This document shows positions 17,713 to 26,780 of a stretch of DNA of 64,000 nucleotides, one piece after another. Both the position numbers and the translations under genes were made by a program. Under the pieces are notes generated by a model, which saw nothing but the letters and a program-made list of their open reading frames with translations, did not search any database and had not been told where the DNA came from. The stretch covers positions 918,718 through 982,717 of the forward strand of contig NZ_BMER01000001.1 of the NCBI RefSeq assembly GCF_014636865.1, in the 5' to 3' direction. Numbering within the stretch: the stretch's first letter is position 1; the number at the start of each line of letters is the position of its first letter. The stretch is from Parapedobacter pyrenivorans. GTDB taxonomy: Bacteria > Bacteroidota > Bacteroidia > Sphingobacteriales > Sphingobacteriaceae.

Positions 17713-20523
17713 ATGTGTAATCCGTTTAAGAATCTTTCCTATTTGATCTTCCTTTTTCTACCCCAATGCATGATGGCCCAACAGCCTATTCGAGGTAAAA
17801 TCGTAGATAGCGTGGATCATGTGGGACTATTTGGTGCCAATCTGCGGTTGCTTGCTGCTAAAGATTCCCTGATTGATCAACGCAGTACCTCAACCGATGG
17901 ACAATTCCAGATGAAACAGGTGCCACCGGGAATGTACCGCCTTCAAATAAACTATCTCGGATATCGACCGGCGTATGTCCATATCGAGGTGCCTGCCGAC
18001 TCTGCCATCGGATCGCTGACCATCCCACTGCTTCCCGAATACCGTGCACTGGAAGAGGTGGCCATCATTGCCGCCCCGCCCGCGGCGGTACTGAAGGGCG
18101 ACACCACGGAGTTTGACGCTGCGGCGTTCAGTACAGAGCCCTATGCCGATGCTGACGCGTTGGTCATGCAGATTCCCGGTGTGGAAATCGATGAAGACGG
18201 GCAGGTAAAAGCACAGGGAGAAGATGTACAGCGCATCATCGTGGACGGCAAAGAGTTTTTCAGTACGGATCCACGCATCGCACTGAAAACACTTCCTGCG
18301 GATATCATTTCCAAAATACAGCTAATCGATGAGCAGAGCGAACAAGCGCAGTTTACCGGGTTTGACGATGGGCAGCGTCGTAAAGTAATCAATATCGTGA
18401 CTCGTCCGGACCGCCGGAAAGGATATTTCGGAAGGGTTGCAGGGGGATATGGCGCCAGCGAAAGATACAATACAGGTGGAAATTTGAACAGCTTTGATGG
18501 CGACCGGCGCCTGACCATTTTCGCGGTATCTAATAACGTCAACCAATCGGGCTTTTCCATGGCAAATATTGCTGGTGGTGAGCAAGAAGGCGGACGCAAT
18601 AACCGCGGGGGTAGAAACCGCAGCAATGCATCGGGTGCAGGAGGTGGAAGCGGTATCAACAACACCAAAAGCGTATCGACCAACTTCAACGACGAATGGC
18701 TGAATGAGCGATTGGACATCAATGCAAATTATGCATTTAATTCGACAAACAATGAAACCAACAGCCTGACCAGCCGCGAATATTTGATCGGAGCGAATGC
18801 CAATCAATTCAACACGCAAAACCAAGAATCAGGCAGTATAAACTACAGCCACCGTGCCAACATACGCGTACGGTTTGATATCGACTCAAACCAGCGTATC
18901 GATTTCCGGCCTACCCTATCATTCCAGCAAAACAACCGGAACACCTTCTCGAACAACAGTACCATGCTAACCAACAACGATCCGGTGAATGCTTCGGCAC
19001 GAAACAACGATAACGAAAATTCCAATTTTAATTTGAGCGGCAGCGTTGATTACAGCCTGCGGCTGGGCAAGCCAGGCAGAACTGTTTCGCTAAGTGCGAA
19101 TGGGTCTGCCAATAGCAATAAAGGATTGGCACGCACCTATTCGCTCAACGAATTTTTCCGCAATCAAACATTGGATCGTGTTGACACGGTAAGTAATCGA
19201 AGTTTCACCGCTGGCTATGGCAACGGTATAACGGGAAGAATGGCGTATACCGAACCCTTAGGTCGGCACAGCCGCCTACAAGCCAATTACAGCCTGCGCA
19301 ATACGGCTAATTATTCCAACAGGGAAACGTTTGAATTTCTGGCCGAAACGGGGCAACTAGGGGAGCTTAATCGGCAATTATCCAACGAATTCAGGAATGA
19401 CTATACCTATCACAGTGGCGGCCTGTCTTATCAAATCGCCAAGCGGGATTCGTTCCGCTTCGAAGTCGGCATGGACTTTCAAGAGGCGCACCTGCACAAC
19501 AATCGTACATTTCCGGATGCGACCGCCATGGGCAGCCGTTTCAGCAGTTACCTGCCGAGTGCCGAATTTTCTTACAATTTTTCCCGGGATAAAAAATTCG
19601 ATATCGGCTATCGGACTGCTACAAAAGCACCCGCTATCAATGAACTGCAAGATGTGATAAACAATCAGAATCCATTGAACATCCGCACAGGGAATGCCCA
19701 TCTAAAGCAGGAATATGGCCATCGCTTCACCTTGCGCTTTAACCGTGTAAACCGGGAATCGGGAAGCAATTTTGCGGTCAATGTCGGTGCGGAACTTGCC
19801 AATAACCGTATCGTAACCTCCACCTTAATCGCCGGTGCCGACACGCTGATTGCCCCGGGTATATTACTGGGTGCAGGCGGACAATTTACCCGGCCTGTCA
19901 ACATAGACGGCTATTACAGTTTAAGCGCCAATACAACCTATGGCACACCGGTCAAACCTTTGAAAATCAACATTAATCTCAGTACCAATATCTATCATAA
20001 TCACGATATTGGCTTAACCAACCGTAGGGAGACCTATTCCAATTCTTATGGCGTAAACCAACGGGTGGGCGTAAACAGTCGCTTCGGACCTCGCTTGGTC
20101 GTCGGGCTAAGCTATACCGGCAACTACAGCATCGTACAGAACAATTCGAATACCAACTTAAACTACAATGCCTACAATCAAATCATACGCAACGACGTCG
20201 CCTACACCTTTTGGAAAGGTATACGTATAGCCTCATCGCTATATTATAACTACAACCAAGGGTTGGCGGATGGCTACAATCAACAATTTGCACTGTGGAA
20301 TGCATCGATAGGCAAAAATTTATTGCGACGAGAGGAAGCTGAAATTACGTTGTCGGCATATGATTTACTAAACCGGAACACAAACATCAATCGAAGTATT
20401 AGCGAACGCTATATCCAAGACACCCAAAACAATGCACTCCAACGCTATTTTTTACTCAGTTTTACGTATAACCTAAGGAAATTCGGTGGCGGCAGACCAC
20501 CAAGCGGTGGTAGCCGCTTTTAG
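17713..20523 (+). CDS. Large outer-membrane beta-barrel protein with regulatory-like N-terminal domain (TonB-receptor related)
   Basis: 936 residues with a signal peptide ending MMAQQ. Residues about 25-115 are a CarboxypepD_reg-like sandwich (IRGKIVDS, GMYRLQINYLGYRP). Residues 120-240 form a plug-like domain (LMQIPGVEIDEDGQ, IIVDGKEFF, PADIISKIQLID). After a Gly/Asn/Arg-rich insert (about 290-318), alternating beta strands fit the OMP_b-brl_3 barrel (PF14905). The last residues end in SGGSRF, with aromatic Phe last as usual for barrel proteins. There is no SusD partner. Such proteins may import small ligands or act in export or envelope assembly; no substrate can be named. It is divergent from tetR and ends 3 bases from the convergent nicotinamidase gene. 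Confidence 0.88.
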   Translation: MCNPFKNLSYLIFLFLPQCMMAQQPIRGKIVDSVDHVGLFGANLRLLAAKDSLIDQRSTSTDGQFQMKQVPPGMYRLQINYLGYRPAYVHIEVPADSAIGSLTIPLLPEYRALEEVAIIAAPPAAVLKGDTTEFDAAAFSTEPYADADALVMQIPGVEIDEDGQVKAQGEDVQRIIVDGKEFFSTDPRIALKTLPADIISKIQLIDEQSEQAQFTGFDDGQRRKVINIVTRPDRRKGYFGRVAGGYGASERYNTGGNLNSFDGDRRLTIFAVSNNVNQSGFSMANIAGGEQEGGRNNRGGRNRSNASGAGGGSGINNTKSVSTNFNDEWLNERLDINANYAFNSTNNETNSLTSREYLIGANANQFNTQNQESGSINYSHRANIRVRFDIDSNQRIDFRPTLSFQQNNRNTFSNNSTMLTNNDPVNASARNNDNENSNFNLSGSVDYSLRLGKPGRTVSLSANGSANSNKGLARTYSLNEFFRNQTLDRVDTVSNRSFTAGYGNGITGRMAYTEPLGRHSRLQANYSLRNTANYSNRETFEFLAETGQLGELNRQLSNEFRNDYTYHSGGLSYQIAKRDSFRFEVGMDFQEAHLHNNRTFPDATAMGSRFSSYLPSAEFSYNFSRDKKFDIGYRTATKAPAINELQDVINNQNPLNIRTGNAHLKQEYGHRFTLRFNRVNRESGSNFAVNVGAELANNRIVTSTLIAGADTLIAPGILLGAGGQFTRPVNIDGYYSLSANTTYGTPVKPLKININLSTNIYHNHDIGLTNRRETYSNSYGVNQRVGVNSRFGPRLVVGLSYTGNYSIVQNNSNTNLNYNAYNQIIRNDVAYTFWKGIRIASSLYYNYNQGLADGYNQQFALWNASIGKNLLRREEAEITLSAYDLLNRNTNINRSISERYIQDTQNNALQRYFLLSFTYNLRKFGGGRPPSGGSRF

Positions 20524-20526
20524 CGG

Positions 20527-21123
20527 CTATTCACCAAACAGCTTGCCGCCTTGCTGTAGGAAAGCCGCCCGCTTGACCGCATATGCCGTTCCGTCGATTG
20601 CACGTACTGCATCTTCAATGATATGGGTATCAAAACCCAATTGCAGGGCATCCATGGCGGTAAAGTATACGCAGTAGTCAGCGGCAAGACCACACACCGA
20701 TACCACGGACACCTCCCTATCGCGCAGGTAGCCCGCCAACCCAGTATTCTTGCGTTTTCCATTATCGAAGAAACCACTGTAACTGTCAATATCGAGCTCC
20801 GTGCCCTTCCGGAAAATAGCTTCAATACGACACGGATCCAATTGATCGCTAAGGCGCGCGCCCGCCGTACCTTGCACACAATGATCCGGCCATAAGACCT
20901 GCTCCTGCCCCGCTAGCTCGATGACATCAAAAGGTCTCATGCCGGGATGAACAGAGGCAAAGCTCTTGTGGCCAACAGGATGCCAATCTTGCGTGGCGAC
21001 GACCAGGTCGTAATCTTCCTGAATCCGGTTGATCACCGTAATGACTTCATCACCATGGGGTACGGCCAACGCACCTCCGGAGAGAAAATCATATTGAACA
21101 TCTACGATAATCAATGCGTGCAT
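20527..21123 (-). CDS. pncA: Nicotinamidase
   Basis: 198 residues, the normal size. The catalytic triad can be placed at Asp8 (DVQYDF), Lys106 (FRKGTE) and Cys151 (GLAADYC). Metal ligands Asp46, His48 and His52 lie in TQDWHPVGH; WPDHCVQGT is the usual substrate-loop motif. The enzyme hydrolyses nicotinamide to nicotinate for NAD salvage in the cytoplasm. Upstream, 48 bases separate it from the repeat-protein gene on the same strand, and an exact -7 box lies in that gap, so it can be transcribed on its own. Confidence 0.96.
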   Translation of the reverse strand: MHALIIVDVQYDFLSGGALAVPHGDEVITVINRIQEDYDLVVATQDWHPVGHKSFASVHPGMRPFDVIELAGQEQVLWPDHCVQGTAGARLSDQLDPCRIEAIFRKGTELDIDSYSGFFDNGKRKNTGLAGYLRDREVSVVSVCGLAADYCVYFTAMDALQLGFDTHIIEDAVRAIDGTAYAVKRAAFLQQGGKLFGE

Positions 21124-21148
21124 GGATCAACGCTTATTTGGTGAACGA

Positions 21149-21156
21149 CAAATTTA
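21149..21156 (-). promoter_or_regulatory. -7 element of pncA
   Basis: Minus-strand TAAATTTG matches TAnnTTTG exactly, 25 bases before the pncA ATG. No clear -33 partner. Confidence 0.4.
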
Positions 21157-21171
21157 CCGTTATTTTTTAAA

Positions 21172-22182
21172 TTAAAGCGAGAATTGCACGCCCACCATGC
21201 CACCAACGAAAAAGCCGCTATGCACATCATCTCCATCCCAACTCCACAAATACCGGCTATCCCTGAGGTCTGTCTGGTCCGATTCGGTCAGCAAGTGATT
21301 TAGGGTAGGGCCGGCAAATAACTCGATACCGGGCGTAATCCGGAAACCGGCAAGCACACCAAGGCGTTGTTTACCATAGACACCATCCTCAAAATTGGTC
21401 ATCGCGGCACTAGCCACCTCCGCATTTAACCGGAAAGCCCCTGCAGAAACCAGATGCGCACCGATGCCGGCTTCAACAACGTAACGTGCTTCTTCATGCT
21501 TGAAGTTATATCCCAAGCCTACAATCCCATATAGCACCCTTCCACCAGAACGTAGAGCCACCGTTGTGCTCCCTTCTTCATCTACGGCAATTCCTATTTG
21601 CTGCTCGCCTTCCTTGATGAAATTGAGTATCCCGATCGGATAGTCGCTTTGCTCGGCAATGTTGATAAGCCCAGCAACCTGAACTCCGCTTACACGTTTG
21701 GCCACATTGACCAATCCGGCCACTTGCGTAGTCGCATCGCCCGATCTATTCATAAGTCCGGCAATTTGGATGCCTTGCGCACGACCCGATTGATTGATGA
21801 GTCCGGCGATTTGAGCGCCCTCCGCATCCTGCTGGATGCGATTGATCAAACCAGCTACCTGCACTCCCTTTGCATGGCCGCCCACTTGATTGTACACGCC
21901 CGAAATCATCGTTCCCTTGGCATCACCTTTCACAATGCCAGCAACGCCTGCAATCAGGAAGTTGTTTTCTTGCCGGGAAATTCCTGCAATCAAGTGCAGC
22001 GAAAAATCATTGGTGTCCAACTGGGCAGTCTTGCCATTGGTGCTCAATGGATAGATGAGCCCGATATGGGTGAGGTTGGATTTGCCTTCCTGCGCGAATA
22101 CATCAGTTATAACGCCAGACATTAAAATTGCGAGAGCCATCGCTTGAAATACACATCGAGTACTGTTCTTTTTTTCCATCAT
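21172..22182 (-). CDS. Exported protein with VAGLIN-type surface repeats
   Basis: 336 residues with a signal peptide ending VFAQEG. Residues about 75-185 hold six or seven imperfect repeats of 15-20 residues of the type GxQVAGLIN or GIQIAGLMN, as in LA_2272-type surface-repeat proteins; the regular glycine and hydrophobic spacing suggests a stacked beta structure. The C-terminal part (VLYGIVGLGYNF, GVLAGFRITPGIELFAGPTLN, GGMVGVQFSL) resembles a small outer-membrane barrel end with a terminal hydrophobic residue. The function is unknown. The gene is flanked by the asd terminator upstream and by pncA downstream. Confidence 0.7.
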   Translation of the reverse strand: MMEKKNSTRCVFQAMALAILMSGVITDVFAQEGKSNLTHIGLIYPLSTNGKTAQLDTNDFSLHLIAGISRQENNFLIAGVAGIVKGDAKGTMISGVYNQVGGHAKGVQVAGLINRIQQDAEGAQIAGLINQSGRAQGIQIAGLMNRSGDATTQVAGLVNVAKRVSGVQVAGLINIAEQSDYPIGILNFIKEGEQQIGIAVDEEGSTTVALRSGGRVLYGIVGLGYNFKHEEARYVVEAGIGAHLVSAGAFRLNAEVASAAMTNFEDGVYGKQRLGVLAGFRITPGIELFAGPTLNHLLTESDQTDLRDSRYLWSWDGDDVHSGFFVGGMVGVQFSL

Positions 22183-22256
22183 CTATATCATGTTTCAGCA
22201 TAAGACAACGGCGCCACGTATTACCCTTACTCGATGTTGTATTTATTCATAAACAC

Positions 22257-22284
22257 AAAAGCATCCGCCAATGACGGATGCTTT
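22257..22284 (-). terminator. Intrinsic terminator downstream of asd
   Basis: GCATCCG (22261-22267) pairs with CGGATGC (22275-22281) around a 7-base loop; on the minus strand the stem is followed by TTTT. It lies 31 bases after the asd stop codon. The A/T flanks on both sides could let it act in both directions. Confidence 0.75.
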
Positions 22285-22315
22285 CGCATTATTCAGTAAT
22301 GACGGGAAAACACGC

Positions 22316-23305
22316 CTACAATAATCCCTTTTCCAAAAGTTTCTCCGCAATCTGCACCGCATTGGTGGCTGCTCCCTTACGCAGATTATCTGCCACGACC
22401 CAAAGATTAAGGGTATTAGGCTGGCTTTCATCCCTACGGATGCGGCCAACAAATACCTCATCTTTACCATGAGCGTCTTTGGGCATGGGATACTCCAAAT
22501 TAGCGGGATTGTCTATGACTACCACCCCGGCTTGATTCGCCAGTAACGTCCGGACCTCGTCCAATTCAAAATCATTGGCGAATTCGATATTCACAGATTC
22601 CGAATGTCCGCCGATGACTGGAATACGTACCGTGGTAGCGGTGATGCGGATGGTATCATCGTCCATGATCTTATTGGTTTCTTTGATCATCTTCATCTCC
22701 TCTTTGGTATACCCGTTGTCCTGAAATACGTCTATCTGGGGTATGACATTCAAATCGATTTGATATGGATAAGCCTTTTCGCCATCCACTCCCGCGCGTT
22801 CGTCCTTCAGTTGCTGCACGGCTTTCACACCGGTTCCTGTGACGGATTGGTAGGTGGATACGACTACCCGCTTGATGACATATCGCTCATGGAGGGGCTT
22901 CAGCACAACGACCATTTGAATCGTTGAGCAATTGGGATTGGCAATAACTTTGTCTTCGGCAGACAATAGATGGCCATTCACCTCGGGCACAACCAATTTC
23001 TTTGTTGGATCCATACGCCAGGCAGAGGAATTGTCGATAACCGTAATACCCGCTTCGGCAAATTTAGGCGCATAGGACAGCGACATGCTCCCACCGGCCG
23101 AGAACAGTGCCACGTCAGGTTTGAGGGCAATGGCATCGTCGGGTGTGACCACCTTGTATTGCTTTCCCTTGAATGTGATTTCTTTACCCTTGCTCCGCTC
23201 GGAGGCAACGGGAATCAATTCTGTTACGGGAAAATTACGCGCTGCTAACACGGTTAACATCTCCGAGCCCACCAGCCCGGTTGCGCCGACTACTGCCACT
23301 TTCAT
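22316..23305 (-). CDS. asd: Aspartate-semialdehyde dehydrogenase
   Basis: 329 residues. The N-terminal NADP-binding motif is GATGLVGSEM. The active-site cysteine is in ANPNCSTIQ and the catalytic histidine in VIGGHSESVN. PEVNGHL, SYQSVTGTG and LPKD-like segments are family features. It reduces aspartyl phosphate to aspartate semialdehyde, the branch point to diaminopimelate/lysine, methionine and threonine. It stands alone, bounded by its own terminator. Confidence 0.97.
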   Translation of the reverse strand: MKVAVVGATGLVGSEMLTVLAARNFPVTELIPVASERSKGKEITFKGKQYKVVTPDDAIALKPDVALFSAGGSMSLSYAPKFAEAGITVIDNSSAWRMDPTKKLVVPEVNGHLLSAEDKVIANPNCSTIQMVVVLKPLHERYVIKRVVVSTYQSVTGTGVKAVQQLKDERAGVDGEKAYPYQIDLNVIPQIDVFQDNGYTKEEMKMIKETNKIMDDDTIRITATTVRIPVIGGHSESVNIEFANDFELDEVRTLLANQAGVVVIDNPANLEYPMPKDAHGKDEVFVGRIRRDESQPNTLNLWVVADNLRKGAATNAVQIAEKLLEKGLL

Positions 23306-23452
23306 TTTTTTGTGTTGTTAATTTTGTGAATTAAATTATACTGTTTAACTTTATTTTTTAAAGCTGTCAAACATACGAAATTTGCTTAACTTCATGGTAA
23401 CGAATTTCAAAAACCTTTAACCGGAAACTATTGCTGATCAGTCCTTAAGCCA

Positions 23453-25066
23453 ATGAAACACACTGTTTTCCTATTATTTGGTTTATGGTCGCTATTTCCA
23501 AACGGGCAATTCAACTTCTGGGAGCCTAGCACGGAAGGGCTCAACCGGCCGAAATGGCCGACAGCCAAACTGGTGCCCGACGATACAACGGGAGTAAGCT
23601 TCTTCGACGACTTTTCGGGCAACTGGTCGTCCCAATGGCACGGCGATGTGACTTCGTTTGATACGACCAACGGCGGTCTCGGCCCTGTCGAACATGCCAC
23701 GGCACCCGTTTCCATCACCATCCCTTCGCCGCGGGTACGAAATACGGTATGGGAAGCTGGCGTGCAGGTAAACGGTGCCTTCTCAACCAGCAACTATGTG
23801 AGGCTGTATTTGGCTGCAACAAAAAGCTCCCCGCATGAGCCCCAAACGGGTTATCATCTCCAAATAGACGGCGTAAATGACTACCATGTGTACCGCCTGT
23901 GGCGGCAAAATGGCCGAACGCGCTCGATTGTTTTTGAGAGTGATCCCATTTCCAATCAAACGGATACGTTCCGCGCACGCATTCGAATAACCTGCACTTC
24001 GAACGGACTATGGCAAATCCTCACAGACGAGTACGACAGCGGCTCGTTTGCAGTGATCTCCGACAAAGATGGTGAACCTAACGCCTTGGATGACACTTAT
24101 ATTAACGGGACGTATAGTGGGTATTTCGTCAACTTTTCGCCCACACGGTGGCGTGATTTCAAAATCGACTACTTACTCATCAAGCCGTTAGACCTAACTG
24201 CTGAGCCTAACCCCGGGCATGCCGTTCAGCCCGGTGATATACTTATTAATGAAATACTTTCCAACCCGATGCCCGGTGGAGTAGATTTCATAGAGCTCTA
24301 TAATTATTCAAACAAGGCAATTAACTTATCTCAAATCGATATTGCAAATATAAATGCTAGCGGTGTGGTGGGTGTTCGCCAAAAAATCGCCAACCATACA
24401 TTGTTCCTCCACCCAAACGAATATCGCGTACTGACGACCAAGCCTGCCATCGTCAAACAACATTACCCGAAAAGCGACTTACGCACGTTTATCGAAATGC
24501 CTGCGCTCCCAAATTTCAATAATGAAACGGGTGGCGTTGTACTTTACAGCGATAGTTCCGTAATTGATAGCCTTTTTTACATGTCTGCGATGCAATCCCC
24601 TTTCATCATCAACCATGAAGGTGTATCCTTAGAAAGACAGCATTTTTCGGAACCAACCAACGCTCCGGGTAACTTTCAATCAGCGGCTACTTCAATAGGT
24701 GGAGCCACACCGGGATATCAAAACTCGCGACACCCTGCTGAAGTGACCGAAGATGAGCTATTTTTGACGTCTAAGACCTTCTCACCAGACAATGATGGCT
24801 TCGAAGACTACCTGGAAATCAATTACCATTTCGGGGAAAGTGGCTTCATGGCTAATATCGACATCTATACGGACGAAGGCCTATTAGTACGGAAGTTGAA
24901 ACGAAATCAAAGCTTGGCGACACAAGGGAAGATCAGCTGGGACGGATTAACGGACGCCAATCAACGGCTCCCCCTGGGCATATATGTAGCCGTAATTGAA
25001 ATCTATAGTGCCAAAGGGCTGCGAAAAATGTACCGAAAGAGCTTCGTATTGGCTGCCAAACTGTGA
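23453..25066 (+). CDS. Secreted lamin-tail-domain protein with FlgD-like C-terminal domain
   Basis: 537 residues with a signal peptide (MKHTVFLLFGLWSLFPNG). Residues about 45-250 look like a beta-sandwich (FFDDFSGNWSSQWHGD). A lamin-tail domain follows at about 260-420 (GDILINEILSNPMPGGVDFIELYN). The last 85 residues form a CHU_C/FlgD-like beta domain (FSPDNDGFEDYLEI, ISWDGL, GIYVAVIEI), which in this phylum often ends extracellular or gliding-type proteins. No catalytic residues were seen. Surface attachment or exopolymer binding is only a guess. Confidence 0.8.
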   Translation: MKHTVFLLFGLWSLFPNGQFNFWEPSTEGLNRPKWPTAKLVPDDTTGVSFFDDFSGNWSSQWHGDVTSFDTTNGGLGPVEHATAPVSITIPSPRVRNTVWEAGVQVNGAFSTSNYVRLYLAATKSSPHEPQTGYHLQIDGVNDYHVYRLWRQNGRTRSIVFESDPISNQTDTFRARIRITCTSNGLWQILTDEYDSGSFAVISDKDGEPNALDDTYINGTYSGYFVNFSPTRWRDFKIDYLLIKPLDLTAEPNPGHAVQPGDILINEILSNPMPGGVDFIELYNYSNKAINLSQIDIANINASGVVGVRQKIANHTLFLHPNEYRVLTTKPAIVKQHYPKSDLRTFIEMPALPNFNNETGGVVLYSDSSVIDSLFYMSAMQSPFIINHEGVSLERQHFSEPTNAPGNFQSAATSIGGATPGYQNSRHPAEVTEDELFLTSKTFSPDNDGFEDYLEINYHFGESGFMANIDIYTDEGLLVRKLKRNQSLATQGKISWDGLTDANQRLPLGIYVAVIEIYSAKGLRKMYRKSFVLAAKL

Positions 25067-25084
25067 TGACGATAGAAATTTTGC

Positions 25085-25092
25085 TAAGTTTG
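25085..25092 (+). promoter_or_regulatory. -7 element just before the SDR gene
   Basis: TAAGTTTG, an exact match to TAnnTTTG, ends 6 bases before ATG 25099. If active it would give an almost leaderless message. No -33 TTG at the normal spacing. Confidence 0.35.
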
Positions 25093-25098
25093 TAGCCA

Positions 25099-26046
25099 AT
25101 GGAAGAACGGATAGTCATCATCGGCTCAAATGGCCAAATCGGCACAGAGTTAGCTGCTGCCTTACGCACCAAATTCGGCATAAAACACGTCATCACGTCC
25201 GATATACGCGCACCACAAGCATCCAATCCAGACGTCCCTTTTGAAATCATCGATGTATTAGACAGGAAGTCGCTCCACCTATTTTTCACCAAGTACCGTC
25301 CAACGCAGGTGTATCTTTTGGCCGCCATGCTCTCGGCAACCGGTGAAAAACATCCGCGCCAAGCATGGGATCTCAATGTCAATGGCCTACTGAATGTATT
25401 GGATTTATCCCTCGAATACGGTGTCAACAAAGTCTTCTGGCCAAGTTCCATAGCTGTCTTTGGTCCACATTCGCCTAAAGTGAATACACCCCAATACTCG
25501 GTCATGGACCCCAACACGGTTTATGGTATTAGTAAGTTGGCAGGCGAGCGCATCTGCGAATACTACCATGGTCGATATGGACTCGATGTACGAAGTATAC
25601 GGTACCCCGGCATCATCAGCTGGAAGGCAGCCCCCGGAGGTGGCACAACAGATTATGCCATCCATATCTTTCATGAGGCGTTGAAGAACAATATCTATAC
25701 TTGCTTCCTTTCGGGAGACACCGCATTGCCCATGCTTTATATGGACGATGCTGTCCGCGGTACACTCGTATTAATGGATGCCCCAGCAAGCGCCCTAAGT
25801 GTACGATCAAGTTACAACCTTACGGGCGTAAGTTTCACGCCCGCTATGCTGGCTACCGAAATCCGTAAGCACCTCCCGGATTTCATCATCAACTACGAAA
25901 CCCATGATCCCCGACAGGCAATCGCTGACACTTGGCCTAATAGTATCGAGGATAGCGCTGCACGGCAAGACTGGGGATGGAAACCCCGATTTGATCTGGC
26001 CGACATTACGGAAGAAATGATTACAAACCTTAAAGATAACATATAA
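25099..26046 (+). CDS. NAD-dependent epimerase/dehydratase, L-threonine 3-dehydrogenase type
   Basis: 315 residues. Rossmann motif GSNGQIGTE near the N-terminus; active-site Tyr and Lys in VYGISKLAGE with a preceding serine in WPSSIAVFG. RYPGIISWKAAPGGGTTDYA and SGDTALPMLYMDDAV are typical of the short-chain L-threonine dehydrogenase branch found in Bacteroidota, which oxidises threonine to 2-amino-3-ketobutyrate. It is followed by yebC 8 bases later. A sugar epimerase role is possible but less likely given the GGGTTDYA motif. Confidence 0.85.
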   Translation: MEERIVIIGSNGQIGTELAAALRTKFGIKHVITSDIRAPQASNPDVPFEIIDVLDRKSLHLFFTKYRPTQVYLLAAMLSATGEKHPRQAWDLNVNGLLNVLDLSLEYGVNKVFWPSSIAVFGPHSPKVNTPQYSVMDPNTVYGISKLAGERICEYYHGRYGLDVRSIRYPGIISWKAAPGGGTTDYAIHIFHEALKNNIYTCFLSGDTALPMLYMDDAVRGTLVLMDAPASALSVRSSYNLTGVSFTPAMLATEIRKHLPDFIINYETHDPRQAIADTWPNSIEDSAARQDWGWKPRFDLADITEEMITNLKDNI

Positions 26047-26054
26047 AATAGCAG

Positions 26055-26780
26055 ATGGGAAGAGCATTTGAATTTAGGAAAGAACGCAAATTCAAGCGAT
26101 GGGCAAAAATGGCCGTCCAATTCACCCGCTTGGGCAAAGAAATTGCCATCTCAGTGAAGGAAGGGGGGCCTAACCCCGAGGGCAACTCACGTTTGCGAAC
26201 GGCGATTCAAAATGCGAAGGCTGTAAATATGCCCAAAGACCGCATCGAAGCAGCCATCAAACGGGCTTCGGACAAAGACGCTAAAGGGTATGAGGAACAT
26301 GTATACGAGGGCTATGGTCCACATGGCGTACCGGTTCTTATCGAAACGGCTACAGACAATACGAATCGTACGGTGGCCAACATCCGTAGTTATTTCAGCA
26401 AATCAGGCGGCACATTAGGTAAGACGGGTTCGCTCGACTTCATTTTCCAACGCAAATCGATTTTCCGGTTTACCGTTGCGGATGACGTGGATCTGGAGGA
26501 ATTGGAACTGGAATTGATCGACGGCGGACTGGAAGAACTCTATGTAGAAGCCGACGAAGAAGGAAACGACGTCGTCGTAGCGCAGACGTCGTTCGAAGAT
26601 TTTGGCAACATGCAGCGCCTACTCGAAGAAAAGGGTATCGAAGTGAAAAGTGCTCAACTGGAGCGGATCGCCTTATCACATACGGAAGTATCCGAGGAGG
26701 GTGCGGGAGATGTACTAAAACTCATCGACAAAATCGAGGAAGACGACGATGTACAGGCTGTATACCATAATATGGGCTGA
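26055..26780 (+). CDS. yebC: YebC/PmpR/TACO1-family protein
   Basis: 241 residues, the normal length. The N-terminal signature GRAFEFRKERKFKRWAKMA is followed by GGPNPEGNSRLRTAIQNAK and MPKDRIEAAIKRAS, then YEGYGPHGVP and TDNTNRTVANIRSYFSKSGG. The family was annotated as transcriptional regulators; recent work ties members to translation of proline-rich stretches. The stop TGA shares its A with the ATG of the next gene (TGATG), so the two are translationally coupled. Confidence 0.95.
   Translation: MGRAFEFRKERKFKRWAKMAVQFTRLGKEIAISVKEGGPNPEGNSRLRTAIQNAKAVNMPKDRIEAAIKRASDKDAKGYEEHVYEGYGPHGVPVLIETATDNTNRTVANIRSYFSKSGGTLGKTGSLDFIFQRKSIFRFTVADDVDLEELELELIDGGLEELYVEADEEGNDVVVAQTSFEDFGNMQRLLEEKGIEVKSAQLERIALSHTEVSEEGAGDVLKLIDKIEEDDDVQAVYHNMG

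Noticed and set aside
18141-18722. Minus-strand frame of 193 codons inside the barrel gene
   Set aside because: Shadow of a well-supported outer-membrane protein; no start context or domain.
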